From Cryptomeria japonica (Eukaryota > Streptophyta > Pinopsida > Cupressales > Cupressaceae): a stretch of DNA of 64,000 bases. Both the position numbers and the translations under genes were made by a program. The notes under the pieces are model-generated. The model saw nothing but the letters and a program-made list of their open reading frames with translations, had not been told where the DNA came from and did no database searches. Position 1 is the first letter of the stretch; every line of letters starts with the position of its first letter. This document shows, piece after piece, positions 36,366 through 47,255 of this stretch. The DNA lies in contig NC_081415.1 of assembly GCF_030272615.1 (NCBI RefSeq), positions 605,687,137 to 605,751,136 on the forward strand, read 5' to 3'.

Positions 36366-39300
36366 TGACACATCTCACACTTCCAAGAGAGCTCGCAAAC
36401 TGCTGGAACTTACTCTTGGTGAAAGGTTTGGTGAATATGTCAGCAACCTGCTCTGCTGTAGGACAATACTACAAATCAATGACCTACTCCTGAATGAGCT
36501 CTCAGATATAGTGCATATGGATCTTGATGTGTTTGGTTTGCTGGTGCTGGATCGAGTTCTTCGAGATTGCAATAGCACTCTGATTGTCACAATGTAGAAC
36601 TGTCGGCCGTGGAGTGGTGAATCCAAACTCAATGAGAATCTATTGGAGCCAAATGGCCTCAGTCGCTGCGTTAACAGCACCTCGATACTTAGCCTCAATC
36701 AAAGAGAGAGCAATAGCATGTTGCTTCTTGCTCTGCCAACAAATGGGGCCTGAACCAAGGTGAAAACTGTAACTAGAAGTAGACTTACGATCATTAAGAT
36801 CACCAGCCCAATCGGAGTCTATGTACCCAACCAAGCGAAGTCATGTGCCTGCTGCATAGTGAATCCCATAGTGATGTGTACCCTAGATGTAATGAAGGAT
36901 GCATTTGGCGGCTTTCCAATGAAGCTCATGTGGTTCCTACATGAAGCGAGAAACCATGCCAACTGCAAATGAAATATCAGGGCGTGTATGAGTCAAGTAG
37001 ATGAGACTACCCACAAGCTGACGATACAAAGTGGCATCAACTGGTGGAGAAGAACACTGAGCCTCAAGCTTGACTCCTAAAAGAAAGGGAGTCAGGGTAG
37101 GCTTACAATCAGCCATATGAAAGCATGCAAGTAGATCAAGAGCATACTTGGGCTACGATAGAGTAATCCCAGAAGGTGACTGTGAAATATCTATCCCGAG
37201 AAAGTAGTGCAAAAGACCCAAGTCAGTCATAGCAAATCTGTCATGCAAAGTAGATTTGACCCTACTAATGATGGATGAAGTACTCCCTATAATGATCAAG
37301 TCATCAACATAGAGCACAAGTATCAAGTGAGAGTCATCCTGTTGAAAAATGTAGACATTTAGATCGGAATGACACCTGGTGAAACCTGCGGAGAGAAGAA
37401 AGGAATCCATCTTGGCGTACCAAGCCCTGGGGGCCTGCTTATGGCCATAGAGAGATTTCCTTAGTCTGCAAACCAAGGAAGTATCCTGGATGAAACCCTA
37501 TGGCTGCTCCATATAAATCTCCTCATCAAGATCACCATGAAGAAAAGCACTCTTCACATCCATCTGATGTATAGCCCAACCATGAGCTGCAGCAATAGCA
37601 AGTGTCAAACAAATGGAGTTCATCTTGGCTACGGGTGCAAAGGTCTTAGTATAGTCAACACCTGCAACCTGCAAGAAACCTTTCACAACAAGTCAAGCCT
37701 TATACTTATCCACACTACCATCCACTGCAAACTTGGTCCGATAGATCCACTTACATCGAACCATCTTTGTCCCCTTAGGGAGATGGACAAGATCCCATGT
37801 GTTGTTCCTCATCAAGGAACTATACTCTTCCTCCATAGCATGGTCCCACTTAGGAACCCCTGATGCTTCCCTAAATGTCTGTGGATTGGAAGCGGTAGCA
37901 ATGAATGCATGTGGAAGATCCTAATGTTGTGATCGCGTTCTCCGTGTATCTAAAGGATCCCCAATAAGAGAACCCACAGACTCAAGTGTCTGTCAAGCCC
38001 AATGAGGTCTAGGTGGAGGTGGAGAACAAGGCTCCTCAACTGCAAGTGGACTTGACAAAGGTGTAACCCTACGAGTCAGAGTTGAGGGAGTCTCATCCTG
38101 TGAATCACTAACATCACTATCCACAATGGAGGAAGGTGGAGGAGGTAGAGAGGCTAAGCTAGGAGAGCTTTCCTCAAAGTGAACACTCCTCTCAATGAAC
38201 ACCTCATGTGTCTCTAGATCCATCAATCTATATGCCTTAACACCCTCAGGATATCCAACAAATATGAAAGGCTGACTCTGAGGTTCCAATTCCTTGCATT
38301 TCTACGGAGGTATGCAAGCCCATGCTAGACACCCAAAGACTCTGAAGTGTCTCATAATTGGCTTCCTTCCAGCCCAAGCTTCAAAAGGAGTAATACCTTG
38401 CAAAGCTTTGTGAGGAACCTGATTCTGGATGTGTGTGGCACAACTGATAGCCTCTGCCCAAAAGGCGGGATCAAGAGAACATGCATGTATCATATAGCTA
38501 GCCATTTCTTTGAGAGTTCTATTCTTGTGTTCTGCAACCCCATTTTGTTGTGGAGTGTATGCGACAGAATGCTGAAGATCAATCCCCTCAAATGTACAAA
38601 AATCCTCAAGTCTTTTGTTCACATATTCCCTTCCATTATTTGTGCGAATAATCTTGACCACTTTCCCTGATTGCTTCTCCACACGAGTCTTGAAGTCCTA
38701 AAATCTGTCAAATACTTCACTCTTATGAATGAGAAAGTAGACCCAAGTGAAGCAGGAATAGTCATCAATAAAGGTAAGAACATAGCGGGCCTTACTAAAT
38801 GAAGGTGCTAGAAATGGACCTACTACATCGCTGTGAACAAGTTGAAGAACTTCCAAAGCTCTCCAAGCTTTCCCCTTATCAAAATTCTCTTCAGGATGCT
38901 TGCCCATGGAACAACCTGAACATACACCCTTTGAAAAACTGATTCGAGGTAGACCTGTGACCATGTCTTTAGTGCTGAGCTGCTGAAGATAGCGGTAGTT
39001 GAGGTGACCAAACCACTCATGCCATAGCTTACTTTCTAAATTTGAATGAGTAAGCAAGGCCCTAGAAGGTGAACTTGGCACAAAGTGGGAGAATGAGTAA
39101 AGCCTTGAGTTGTCATTGACTTGTCCCACTACTACCAAGGCATCATCATCAAGTTCCTTTACCACAACTAAATCTGGTGTAAACTCAACCTTTTTCCCAT
39201 TCCCATAGTGAGTGATTTGGTAGATGGAGAGAAGGTTGGTAGACAAGTTAGGAACATAGAGAACATTCTCAAATGTTCCATCATCCATGTCAACTGAACC

Positions 39301-39470
39301 TTTCCCTTCAACCTCTACTTGTGTGTCATCACCTATGTAAATGTGAGGTACCTTAGATGGCTCCAATGAAGAAAACTGCTCCTTTGTAGAACCCATGTGA
39401 TATGAGGCACCCGAGTCAAGTATCCACTGCTGTGAAGAACCTATTGTAGCCACAAATGCTTGCCCTTTTC
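36142..39470 (-). pseudogene. Element H pol: protease, integrase, reverse transcriptase, RNase H
   Basis: One reading frame on the minus strand. The protease active site WILDSGASYHM is at 39394-39426. GAG-pre-integrase LWHEWFGHLNYRYL lies near 39010 and CSGCSMGK near 38900. The integrase TPQQNGVAE is at 38530-38556. Reverse transcriptase has KWIYRTKF, then QMDVKSAFLHGDLDEEIYME (near 37505-37565) and the catalytic YVDD at 37300-37311. RNase H has YIDSDWAGDLNDRKST near 36770-36825. HIKIHMHYI and ADIFTKPFTKSKFQQF stand near the C-terminus. Stops are scattered (for example after DRF, after EQP, after TLS) but no frameshift was found. Stop density exceeds what the LTR similarity would lead one to expect. 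Confidence 0.95.
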
Positions 39471-40380
39471 CCTTAGACTATGAGGAAGAGGAAGGAGATG
39501 AATCCTTCTTTGTGTAGGCAGATGGCAAGTTGATGTTGTTTTTCTTAAGAAGATTGGTTAACTCATCAACTTGCTTTGCGTGGCATCGATGCTCATCATG
39601 ACCATACTTTTTGCAATATGCACAAGTTGGTTTATCCTTCTTAGGTGGTGTCCCCTTCTTGGAAGAGGATGAAAAATCGCCTTGTGATGGAGAGGATGAT
39701 TGCCCTTTTTCCTAGTGTGGCTTAGACTTAGAGTGCTTCTTCTTCTTGTTGGAATCTTTGCCTTGACTTCCTTGATTTCCTTGATTTGCTACCAAAGCCT
39801 TGGACTTTGAAGACTTGAGAAACCCCATGTTCAACAGCTTAGATTTTTCCAATATTAACATTTCTATGAAAGCATCAAATGAAGGCATAACATAAGAACT
39901 CCCCACTATCAGATGATGAGTTTGGAAGCTAGACACAAATGCTGCATATTCTGGTGCAAGCTTATCCAACAAGTTGAATATCAATTGAGCATCCTTTTTG
40001 TCAATTCCACAATCCTTAAGCTTTGCTCTTAGCTCATTTTCTTTGGTGACATAATCTTGGATTGTATCAAAACTCTTGCGATCCAAATTGGTGAGCTCAT
40101 TATCAATCTGATAGCCTTTGATTTCATCAACTTGTCCATACAATTTCCAAAACATATCCCAAGCCTCTTTGATTGTTTTACACTTCTCAATGTGAAAAAT
40201 GAGGTCATCTGATACATACTTGCGTAAAGTTCCAAGAGCCGTGCAATTATTTGTGAGCCATTCTAATTGAGCATTTGGATCAACCTTAGGATTAGGTGGT
40301 GATGTTATTGTTCCATCTATGTAGTGTGTGAGACCCTTTTCTATTAATTTACTCCATACTTTAATTTATTAGGACTCATT
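39471..40380 (-). pseudogene. Element H gag
   Basis: Same frame as pol. It opens near 40370 with VWSKLIEKGLTHYIDGT (the start codon is unclear, as an upstream stop and a one-base shift near 40365 hide it). LEWLTNNCTALGTLRKYV, AWDMFWKLYG and a UBN2-type Copia Gag body follow, then a Lys/Ser-rich linker (NKKKKHSKSKPH). A zinc knuckle CAYCKKYGHDEHRC is at about 39583-39625. Stops occur after SKPH and after PSSSS. The Gag coats the element RNA in the cytoplasm. Confidence 0.9.
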
Positions 40381-41883
40381 GCAACAAAAAATGGAAAGAG
40401 CACAAAGAGAGGCACAATCACACAAGACACCCCCCCAAATTCACTCAATCAAAGAACCCCCCTCAAAAGTGATGATTTTGGCACTTTATAAGTAGTGCGT
40501 ATACAATGGGCCACTTGCAAAAAATGGCAAAGTGGACTTCTGATTTACAATTTTACAACTACCTCAATAAAGCCAAAAGAGACTCAAATTGATAATGCAA
40601 GAGATCTAACTAAGATCCAAGCAATTTACAAGTACCTAATAGGCCAAATAAGACTAATATCTAAAAGTACAATTTCCACTCAAAATATCTAAAATTTGAT
40701 CATAGATTATGAAAGTAGATGAACAAATATGCACTTTAAAAAAAAATGGCACCTGAAAAGGAGGTCGTAAGAGCTCAAACGAGGCTTTTGAAGTTGCAGA
40801 ATTGAGGATTAGATAGGTACAGCTGAGAGAATCTGACAATTCCAAAAACCCTGTGCCCCAAAATTAGAAAATAACCACACCACTACAAAGATCACGAAAT
40901 TTTAGCCCATTTCAAAAAAAATTGCACCAAAAAAGGAGCAAAAATGAGGAAGATATGGCCTTTCAAAGTTGGACTGCAAAACTGAAAAGCCCAATGGAGA
41001 GGGGTCAAATTTTTTTTTAAAAATGCTGATGTGGTGCTGATGTCAGAAATTCACTATGTTAAATTTGACAACTGTATGACCATCACAAAAACTTCACCTC
41101 CCTACTGACTGGGTGGGTGACTATGCAAGTCTGCTGACAGAGCGTATGGATTTGACATGGCTATGCAGGGTGTACGGTTTAGCCCACGGGCCAGTGGCCA
41201 CCTGCCACATGGAAAATATAGGGCCACCTATTTTGGTGGTCGCCAGTGGGGAGGAAGCAGCCGGAGCCGAGGGGGCCGGCGGCTGTCCAGAAGTCGAGGC
41301 GGCCGGCAGTGAAAGACTTGGGCGCTGGCAGAGACACAGCAACAAGGATGGCTGGGCACGGCGGCGGCGGGCCGTAGTGGTGGTGGGGTCCCGGCCAGCG
41401 GGAGGAGACCTAGGTACTACAGAAAGTACATGGCGTCAATGACGGGTGACAGTATGTGGCAGTGGTGGCAGCGACAATAGGTACGCCTGCAACCTACATA
41501 CTGCGGGTACGGGGGGGTCTATGGACCCCCAAACACAGCACAACAAAAAACTTTTTATTTAATTTTTTTTTTTTTCTTTGTTTTTCAATTTTTCAAAATT
41601 TTTGATTTTTTTCGAAAATTTTTCAGAAAATATGAATTTTTTTTTTTTTTCCAAAAAATTAATAAATGTTTTTCGAAATTTGTATGATACTAGCCAAAAT
41701 GGGGAAAAAAAATTTCTCACTAAAATAGGTCGACTTTATAGTCAAAATTTATGGAAATGGCCTCCCAGATTCAATGGTGATGTCCAAATCGCTGTATGAC
41801 GCCCCCAAAAAATGAAGATCCCCAAATCCAAAAATAGGAGCCTTCCACGATGTCTCCAAAAACCAATCAATGAAGCCCCAATA
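40381..41883 (-). other. Long leader of element H with a GC-rich patch
   Basis: About 1.5 kb from primer site to gag, mostly AT-rich. Positions 41100-41510 are strongly GC-rich with repeated GGCCGGCGG/GGCGGCCGG-like motifs. The patch has an open frame on both strands (41113-41442 plus) without a recognisable domain. It may hold packaging or translation-control structure, or be captured sequence. That is inference. Confidence 0.6.
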
Positions 41884-41895
41884 GCTCTGATACCA
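41884..41895 (-). other. Primer-binding site (initiator Met tRNA), element H
   Basis: On the minus strand a perfect TGGTATCAGAGC directly abuts the LTR end at 41896. Confidence 0.97.
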
Positions 41896-42342
41896 TGTAG
41901 GATTTTGCCAAGATCAAGGGCAAAATGAAAAGCATAAAAGAGACAATAGAATGACAAGAACAAACTGTATTCTCATCAATATGCAAATGATCAACTAGAT
42001 TAACCAATACAATGAATAGAGGCCTGCTTATATAGGCAAGGCCATATGGATGTATGAGCACACAAATATGACATGTGGCTCAATGAGAAACAAGGTTAGG
42101 TAAGAAATACTAAGGGTAGGTAGGAGAAATAATATAATATTCCACAAGAGGTGGATGACCCACCGAATGTGGAGTGTAAAAGCAAAATAAGACCACAAAA
42201 GGTGGAATTTCTCCTACAAGCTCTATCCCTATGTGCACACTTCCCTAAGTGTCTCAAATCCAAACTACAAAGAGATGCATTATCCTAAGTTAACTTAAGT
42301 AAGTGTAATAATATCCAAAATGAATATTTATTTACACCAACA
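41896..42342 (-). repeat. 5' LTR of element H
   Basis: 447 bp, the same termini as 35632-36078. It is followed on the right by the ATAGG target duplication. Confidence 0.95.
42028..42035 (-). promoter_or_regulatory. TATA box of the element H 5' LTR
   Basis: TATATAAG on the minus strand (within CCTATATAAGCAGG). It is changed to CCTATTTAAGAAGG in the 3' LTR. Confidence 0.6.
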
Positions 42343-43228
42343 ATAGGAAATGCATTTTGTTAAAAACATCACCCTAATGCAACATAAATGATACATGAAA
42401 GCTTTGAGATATAATTGAAAAGGAAATAATTTTGAAATCCTAACAATACAATATGACCAAGTGTTATGAATGAAGAGAAGTAACATGAAATGAAAGAAAC
42501 CCTTATCCGACACATGATTATAGTAAATATATGTGAAAAATAATGTAATCATATGTGAAAGAGAAAGTAAATCCAACTTATTAATTGTCATTAAAAGTCT
42601 CCTAATTAATATCTTTAGTTTGTTGGAAAAGAAGATCTAAAATTAGGACCTTTTTATGAAAATTAATTTAAAATTTGAAAGTGCTGAAATTTGAATTTGT
42701 TTTTGACCTTAGGAGGTGTTAAAATTAATAAAGTACACCAATTGTCTAGATTTAAGCAAAAGAATATGGTCAATTCTGTCTCCCAAAATTTTGGGGAAAA
42801 AGCTATGGACCATTTTGAAAGTGCACACAGTCCGACCAACTTTTTTTGAAATTTTTCAGGGATGATATATATTATGATTTTATTGTAGAATCCCAAAAAA
42901 CTATTTATTTGGAGATGTCTAGATGGGTCAAATTGGCAGTCAAAGGTCGGAAATAAAAGGATCTTAAAAATTAGGGTTTTATTGTTTAACCACTGAATTT
43001 TCAGAATAAAAAGATAGATTTGAATTACAATTTCGAAATAAAAACCAGATTTGATACAAGTAATTAAAAATTTTGTACTTCACAAGCTTAATTTCCTCAA
43101 AATGGAAAATTAGGGTTTCGATGCAATTAACCTCTAAAATTTGCAAATAGATCAAAGGTGGAAATGAAAATTTGAAATTCAAATTGCACTTAATCAGATC
43201 TAATAATGAGAATTCAAGAATTAATGTG
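42343..43228 (-). other. Leader region of element G
   Basis: AT-rich sequence between Copia H and the G primer site. It begins with the second ATAGG copy. No coding motif was seen on either strand. Confidence 0.6.
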
Positions 43229-43247
43229 TAAGACATCGGGTTCACTA
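43229..43247 (-). other. Primer-binding site of element G (tRNA not identified)
   Basis: On the minus strand TAGTGAACCCGATGTCTTA, three bases from the LTR end at 43251. It resembles TGGTGAACCTGATGTGAAC in element E. The complement ends in a T-arm-like stretch and CCA/CTA, so a tRNA other than initiator Met is implied. Confidence 0.6.
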
Positions 43248-43250
43248 AAT

Positions 43251-46032
43251 TGTAAAGTGGAAAATTGAACCCTAGTGACTCCCCACCTAGGAGAGAGAAA
43301 GGAATTCACTAGGATGATTTTTGCTTGGAGGAACTTTACATTCAAAAGAGGGGCTTGAATCCACTAGATCCAAATCAAAGGGAAACAAGGATGTGAATTC
43401 CAAGTGGATTGCAAGGGTTGAAATGTGATTCACCCTCTTTTGTAAATGGCAAAGTTGACTTACTAACTATGTAGGAAAGAGATATAAAATGAGTGAAATG
43501 AGGAGTTACCCATTCTAGATCACATTGTAACTTCTGATCTAAGATATTTAGATTGATACAGATTTGCCCTGAAAATTTGGAGAAAAGTTGTTGGGGCTGT
43601 GTTGAAAGTGCACACAGTCCTTTGATAAATCTGTGAAATGCAAAGGGATTTTCCACCTTTGTAAATGGAGTCCAAATCTGAAAATATAGTTGCACACCTG
43701 CAACCTACACATAGAAAAGAAGGGAAGAAGGGTTGTGGATAGGGGTTTGCCTCAGTCAAACCTCGGTTCAAGAATCAACCTTGAAAGAAAGTAATTGCAA
43801 ATGCTTGAATGTAAAGAATGGAAACATATACCTTGTAGATCTACAATATGTTGATGATGATTGCTTTGATTCTTGAATGAAATCACAAGTGTTGCATGAA
43901 ATGGCATGTAACATGACAAAACCCTAACAAACACATATGCTTGCAAATTAATGTTGTAATATTTCTCCAAGGGATGAATGAAGAAGACTTGAATGCTTGA
44001 ATACTTGATGATAATAATTAATACCTTCTACTTAAATTCCTATATTGTATTCCAATATCCCCTTGTTGTTGTCAAATAAGGGATTTGAATCTCCTTTTAT
44101 ACATGCCTAGAGAATTAATTTTTATCCACTGAAGGCCGACAAAGAAGAATAAAAACCCTGAAGAACAAATTATGCAAAAGGGATCAGGCAGACCCATCTT
44201 AGGGCCACCCTAAGAGGTGGGGACAGGGATGTCACGCCCCTATCCTACCCTATCTTTGGGCTTGGACAGGGTCCTAAGACTATCTCATGGCTCAAAAAGG
44301 AAGGTTTCTTGGGGCAAGATGTAGAGAGAGATCTAAGTTTGGGAAAGAAGATGATGTCACCAAGGTGAGGGGCTAGTGTAGGGCACCTAGCACTCCAAGA
44401 ATGTAAGCTTTGATTTTCTTTTATTTTGTGTATTAGTGTGTGATGTAATAATGGACCAACCATTGAGGACTCATTAGAGCCATGGTTGAGTTGTCCAAAT
44501 TTTGGTTTGAGCTAATTGTGCTCAGGATGTTGTTAACCTGAGAAGTGAGTTTCTTAGTTGAGTCATAGGAAAAATACTCTAGAATGAATGTATTCATGGA
44601 TTAGGAGTCAATTTAGTTGTGTTTATGTCTTTTAAGGTGTTTTAGGACCTTCAAGAGTCCTAGAATCCAATAGAATGCAAAATTGCATCCTAGAGCAAAA
44701 GTTGTCAAAAGTTGCTGAGCAACATTCTGCAATTTCTTGCAAAAGTAGTTATTTTTGGTTATGGGCATTAGGTAGTTGGTTTAACCAACTAAACTAGTGG
44801 ATATAAGAAAAATTTCACTTCATTGTACGGGTTGGAGGATTGGAAATGCAAGAGCATGTTTTTGGTTTGTGAAACAATCCTCCTACACAAACTACTGGTT
44901 TTTCATTGCTTGTACAGTCCAGTACGGACTAGATGGTGTAAACTCATTGCCAAATTTGTATGTTCACTATATTTTCCTTCAATAAGGTTGATTTTCAGGT
45001 TTGATTGTTCCAGGTTGTGAAGATTTCTATCGTTCTTTGCAACTAGGATCAAAACCCTTGCAAGTAGGGTTTAAGAGCAAGAAATGGCTCTAGGCTAGGC
45101 ATTCTTTGATGGCACTTGTTGAAATCATTAAGGATGATAGGTTAGGGTCTATACATAGTTTTTTAATAGGGCATGTGATGTTTCAAGTCCATGAGGAGGA
45201 GAAACAATGAAGACCTAGGCTCACCGTTGGGAGTAGGTGAGTTAGGACAGTAAGCATAGTGCAATTTGTGGGTACTTGGAGATTGATGCAAGCCCAAGTG
45301 GCATATGTATGAAAATTCCTCAGAGTGTACTTGAAGGTTCCCAAGTTTTTTAGACAAATATTTTTCACCAGTGAAAGGCTCTAGACCAAGTTTGTCAATC
45401 CACCGGTTAAGCCTAAAATCCCACAAAATAGTGCAGCATTGGAAACCACACTTGTATAGATAACCCAGATGTAATTTTCCATTATTGTCTACAAATTCCA
45501 AATGGGTATCCAAATCTATGATTTATTCTTAGTATTTTTTGGGACTTTTGCAAATTAAACCCCAAAAACTGCTTAAGGAGGGCTAATGCAGTTAGGCCTA
45601 TTTAGGTGTCGGTAGAGACCTAGAAGGCTTGAGAAACTATGGTGATGGAGTTGGTGAGTCTTAAACTTAAAAACACAATAAATACACCTTATTAATGCAT
45701 TGGGAAACCAAAAGAAGAGTTGGTGTGTTAAGATCCTAGTAGGAGTGGTTGGAGCCCAAGAGAGGTGAGAGTGAGTAGATGAGGTGACAACCTCAAGTGG
45801 TGGAGTTGATTGTCCAAAAACCATTAGCTATACCTAGGAGGCAAGTCAAGAAGGTTCAAACCTTGGAGGTCTCATTTTCTTAACCCTTACCAAGTGCCAT
45901 AGGAAGGACTTGAGTAGTTGTAGGGTTGAGTAGGACAAGGCATTCGAGAAGGTGAAACAAACAAAGCTCCAAGACTCTCTGCATCAAGACCTCAAATGTG
46001 GTTAAAATTGCTAAGGTAACAATTTTATGACA
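43251..46032 (-). repeat. 5' LTR of element G, split by a 1.6-kb insert
   Basis: The first piece is 43251-44373, and 45988-46032 resumes at GACCTCAAATGTGG (compare GGCCTCAAATATGG near 31909). The intervening 44374-45987 is absent from the left LTR. Confidence 0.8.
44374..45987. mobile_element. Unidentified 1.6-kb insert in the element G LTR
   Basis: Defined by its absence from the other LTR copy. Candidate ends are TGTAGGGCACC (44377) and CTGCATCA (45986), which would suit an LTR, but the flanks GGGGC and AGACC do not form a clear duplication. On the minus strand 45163-45513 is open for 116 codons (starting MDTHLEFVDNNGKLHLGYL). I do not recognise it, and it may be chance. A solo LTR or a small non-autonomous element is possible. 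Confidence 0.5.
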
Positions 46033-46509
46033 CTAAAATTATGTATTTGAGTGTGGTGGTGTGTGGATGAGTGTGAGTGTGTATGTGCATTGAATGTATA
46101 TATCTTTTGAAGGCAGAGAAAAAGTGTGAAGAAGAAAGTTGTTTTGTGCTTCAATTGGACTGAACTAGGCATTAAGGAGATGCTATTTTCTCAGTTCATA
46201 ATTTATGAAAGTGATCTATGATTGTTTGTATAGGTAGTGAGCTCTAGGTAGTGTGCCTAAATGCATGTACATTCCCCATTGTAATACTTCTAATAGAGTA
46301 TACCTATATTGTCAATGTATCCCCACCATGGCTTTTCCCCTAACAGGGTTTTCCATGTACAAAAATCTTGGTGTTATGTGTGGTCATGATGTGTTGTTTA
46401 TTTATGCTTTCATGTTTAATTATCAAATCTAAGAATAAGTTTAAGTAGAGTGTTTTTTGTGACAATTGATTCACCCCCCCTCTCAGTTGTCTACCCTATT
46501 TCCATCACA
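46033..46509 (+). repeat. 3' LTR of element D, last piece
   Basis: It resumes at about ATTATGTATTTGAGTGTGG and matches 14335-14788. It then adds the terminal block missing from the 5' copy (GATTCACCCCCCCTCTCAG, 46468-46486) and ends CCATCACA before TCAAA. Confidence 0.82.
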
Positions 46510-47255
46510 TCAAACTTCTTGAATTTCATGAACTTTCTCTTATCTTCAGTCATGTGACTTGAACATCCATCATCAATGATCCATAGTCTTCTTTTGAGCA
46601 TGCAATACAATCTAAGCCATCATGGATTTCTCATTTCTTTATCCTTCTAGTTTCTTCTTCCAAACCTTTTTCATTTCACTTCTCTAATTTACTAAGGTAA
46701 TTTCTTTTACATCTATTATATGAGGAATCACAAAGTTTCTTCTACATTTTCTTACAATATGCCCAAAATTATTGCATTTATGATAGATAATATTGAAATC
46801 AAACAATGGAGAAAAAACATTGATGATAACAAAGTTATTTTTTCTTGTCATTAACTTTCTACTATTCATAGCCTTATGACTAAATTGATTGCAATTAAAA
46901 TTGTAATAAGAAATGAATAATTAAACTTGGTATCATATTCTTGTCCTCTTGATTCTTTCCTTTTCGATCTCTTACTCTATCTGTAGAATTGAATGAAACA
47001 ATCATCAACTATTTTTCTTTCTTTGGTTACCACAACTTGATTAGATTATGAAATTTTGGAGTCATTCTCTTCTAAACACTCACCAACTAATTTCTACTAC
47101 GCCACCTTATTCCTATGTGTTTCATTGATTCCAATTTCATTCTTGATATGTGGCAATCTTTGAATTTCTATGATCTGATCCAAGATCTTAGTGTCTTTCC
47201 AAAACTTTGAAACTTCAACTAACTATTTTCTATTTAAAATATCACAAAAGTTGTG
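46510..47255 (-). pseudogene. Copia B: gag end, zinc knuckle and start of protease (broken)
   Basis: On the minus strand: eroded gag (KFWKDTKILDQIIEIQ near 47190, then GECLEENDSKIS near 47070). A zinc knuckle follows near 46760-46800 (YHKCNNFGHIVRKC, with Tyr for the first Cys). The protease start has WIIDDGCSSHMTEDK (near 46540-46585, D-D-G where D-S-G is usual) and KFMKFKKF, whose frame resumes at 13574 across element D. The order gag, zinc knuckle, protease confirms this is the upstream part of the same Copia element. The gag start and 5' LTR were not found further right. Confidence 0.75.

Larger units (their letters stand above)
35632..42342 (-). mobile_element. Element H: near-complete Copia retrotransposon
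   Basis: Two 447-bp LTRs differ at nine positions by eye (about 98 percent identity) and are flanked by a perfect ATAGG duplication (35627-35631 and 42343-42347). Primer site, long leader, gag, protease, integrase, reverse transcriptase, RNase H and polypurine tracts are all present in order on the minus strand. The polyprotein is in one frame throughout but carries about fifteen stop codons, so it is not functional as read. It is the youngest element in the window by LTR similarity, inserted in the interior of element G. Confidence 0.95.
30763..46032 (-). mobile_element. Element G: Gypsy/Tat-like retrotransposon without pol
   Basis: Two LTRs share the left end TGTAAAGTGGAAAATTG and the right end TATGACA: 30763-31952 and 43251-46032 (the latter split). 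On the minus strand the LTR runs TGTCATA...TTTACA. A polypurine tract lies beside the left LTR and a non-Met primer site beside the right LTR, so it is in minus orientation. The interior without Copia H is about 4.6 kb. It holds a G-patch-like plus CxxxH-type region but no reverse transcriptase or integrase. No clear target duplication was found, since ATTCT on the left and CTAAA on the right do not match. Confidence 0.75.
13575..46509 (+). mobile_element. Element D: Copia retrotransposon carrying nested insertions
   Basis: LTRs start near TGTTGCAAATATGTGC (TT for TG in the left copy) and end CCATCACA. TCAAA at 13570-13574 and 46510-46514 is the likely target duplication, since joining the flanks restores the Copia B protease frame. 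D's own sequence is 13575-17442, 18588-19615, about 29977-30680 and 46033-46509. The rest is a solo LTR, F and G. The internal region carries gag, protease, integrase and RNase H on the plus strand, but the reverse transcriptase core is missing. The LTR end, primer site and gag start are also deleted. Confidence 0.82.

Noticed and set aside
41113-41442. GC-rich plus-strand frame of 109 codons as a host gene
   Set aside because: It lies inside the leader of Copia H on the opposite strand, has no domain, and both strands are open because of GC-rich composition.
44374-45987. DNA transposon with terminal inverted repeats
   Set aside because: The ends are not inverted repeats and no transposase motif is present.
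30758-46037. Target duplication for element G
   Set aside because: ATTCT and CTAAA do not match, and shifting the ends by a few bases gives no convincing pair.
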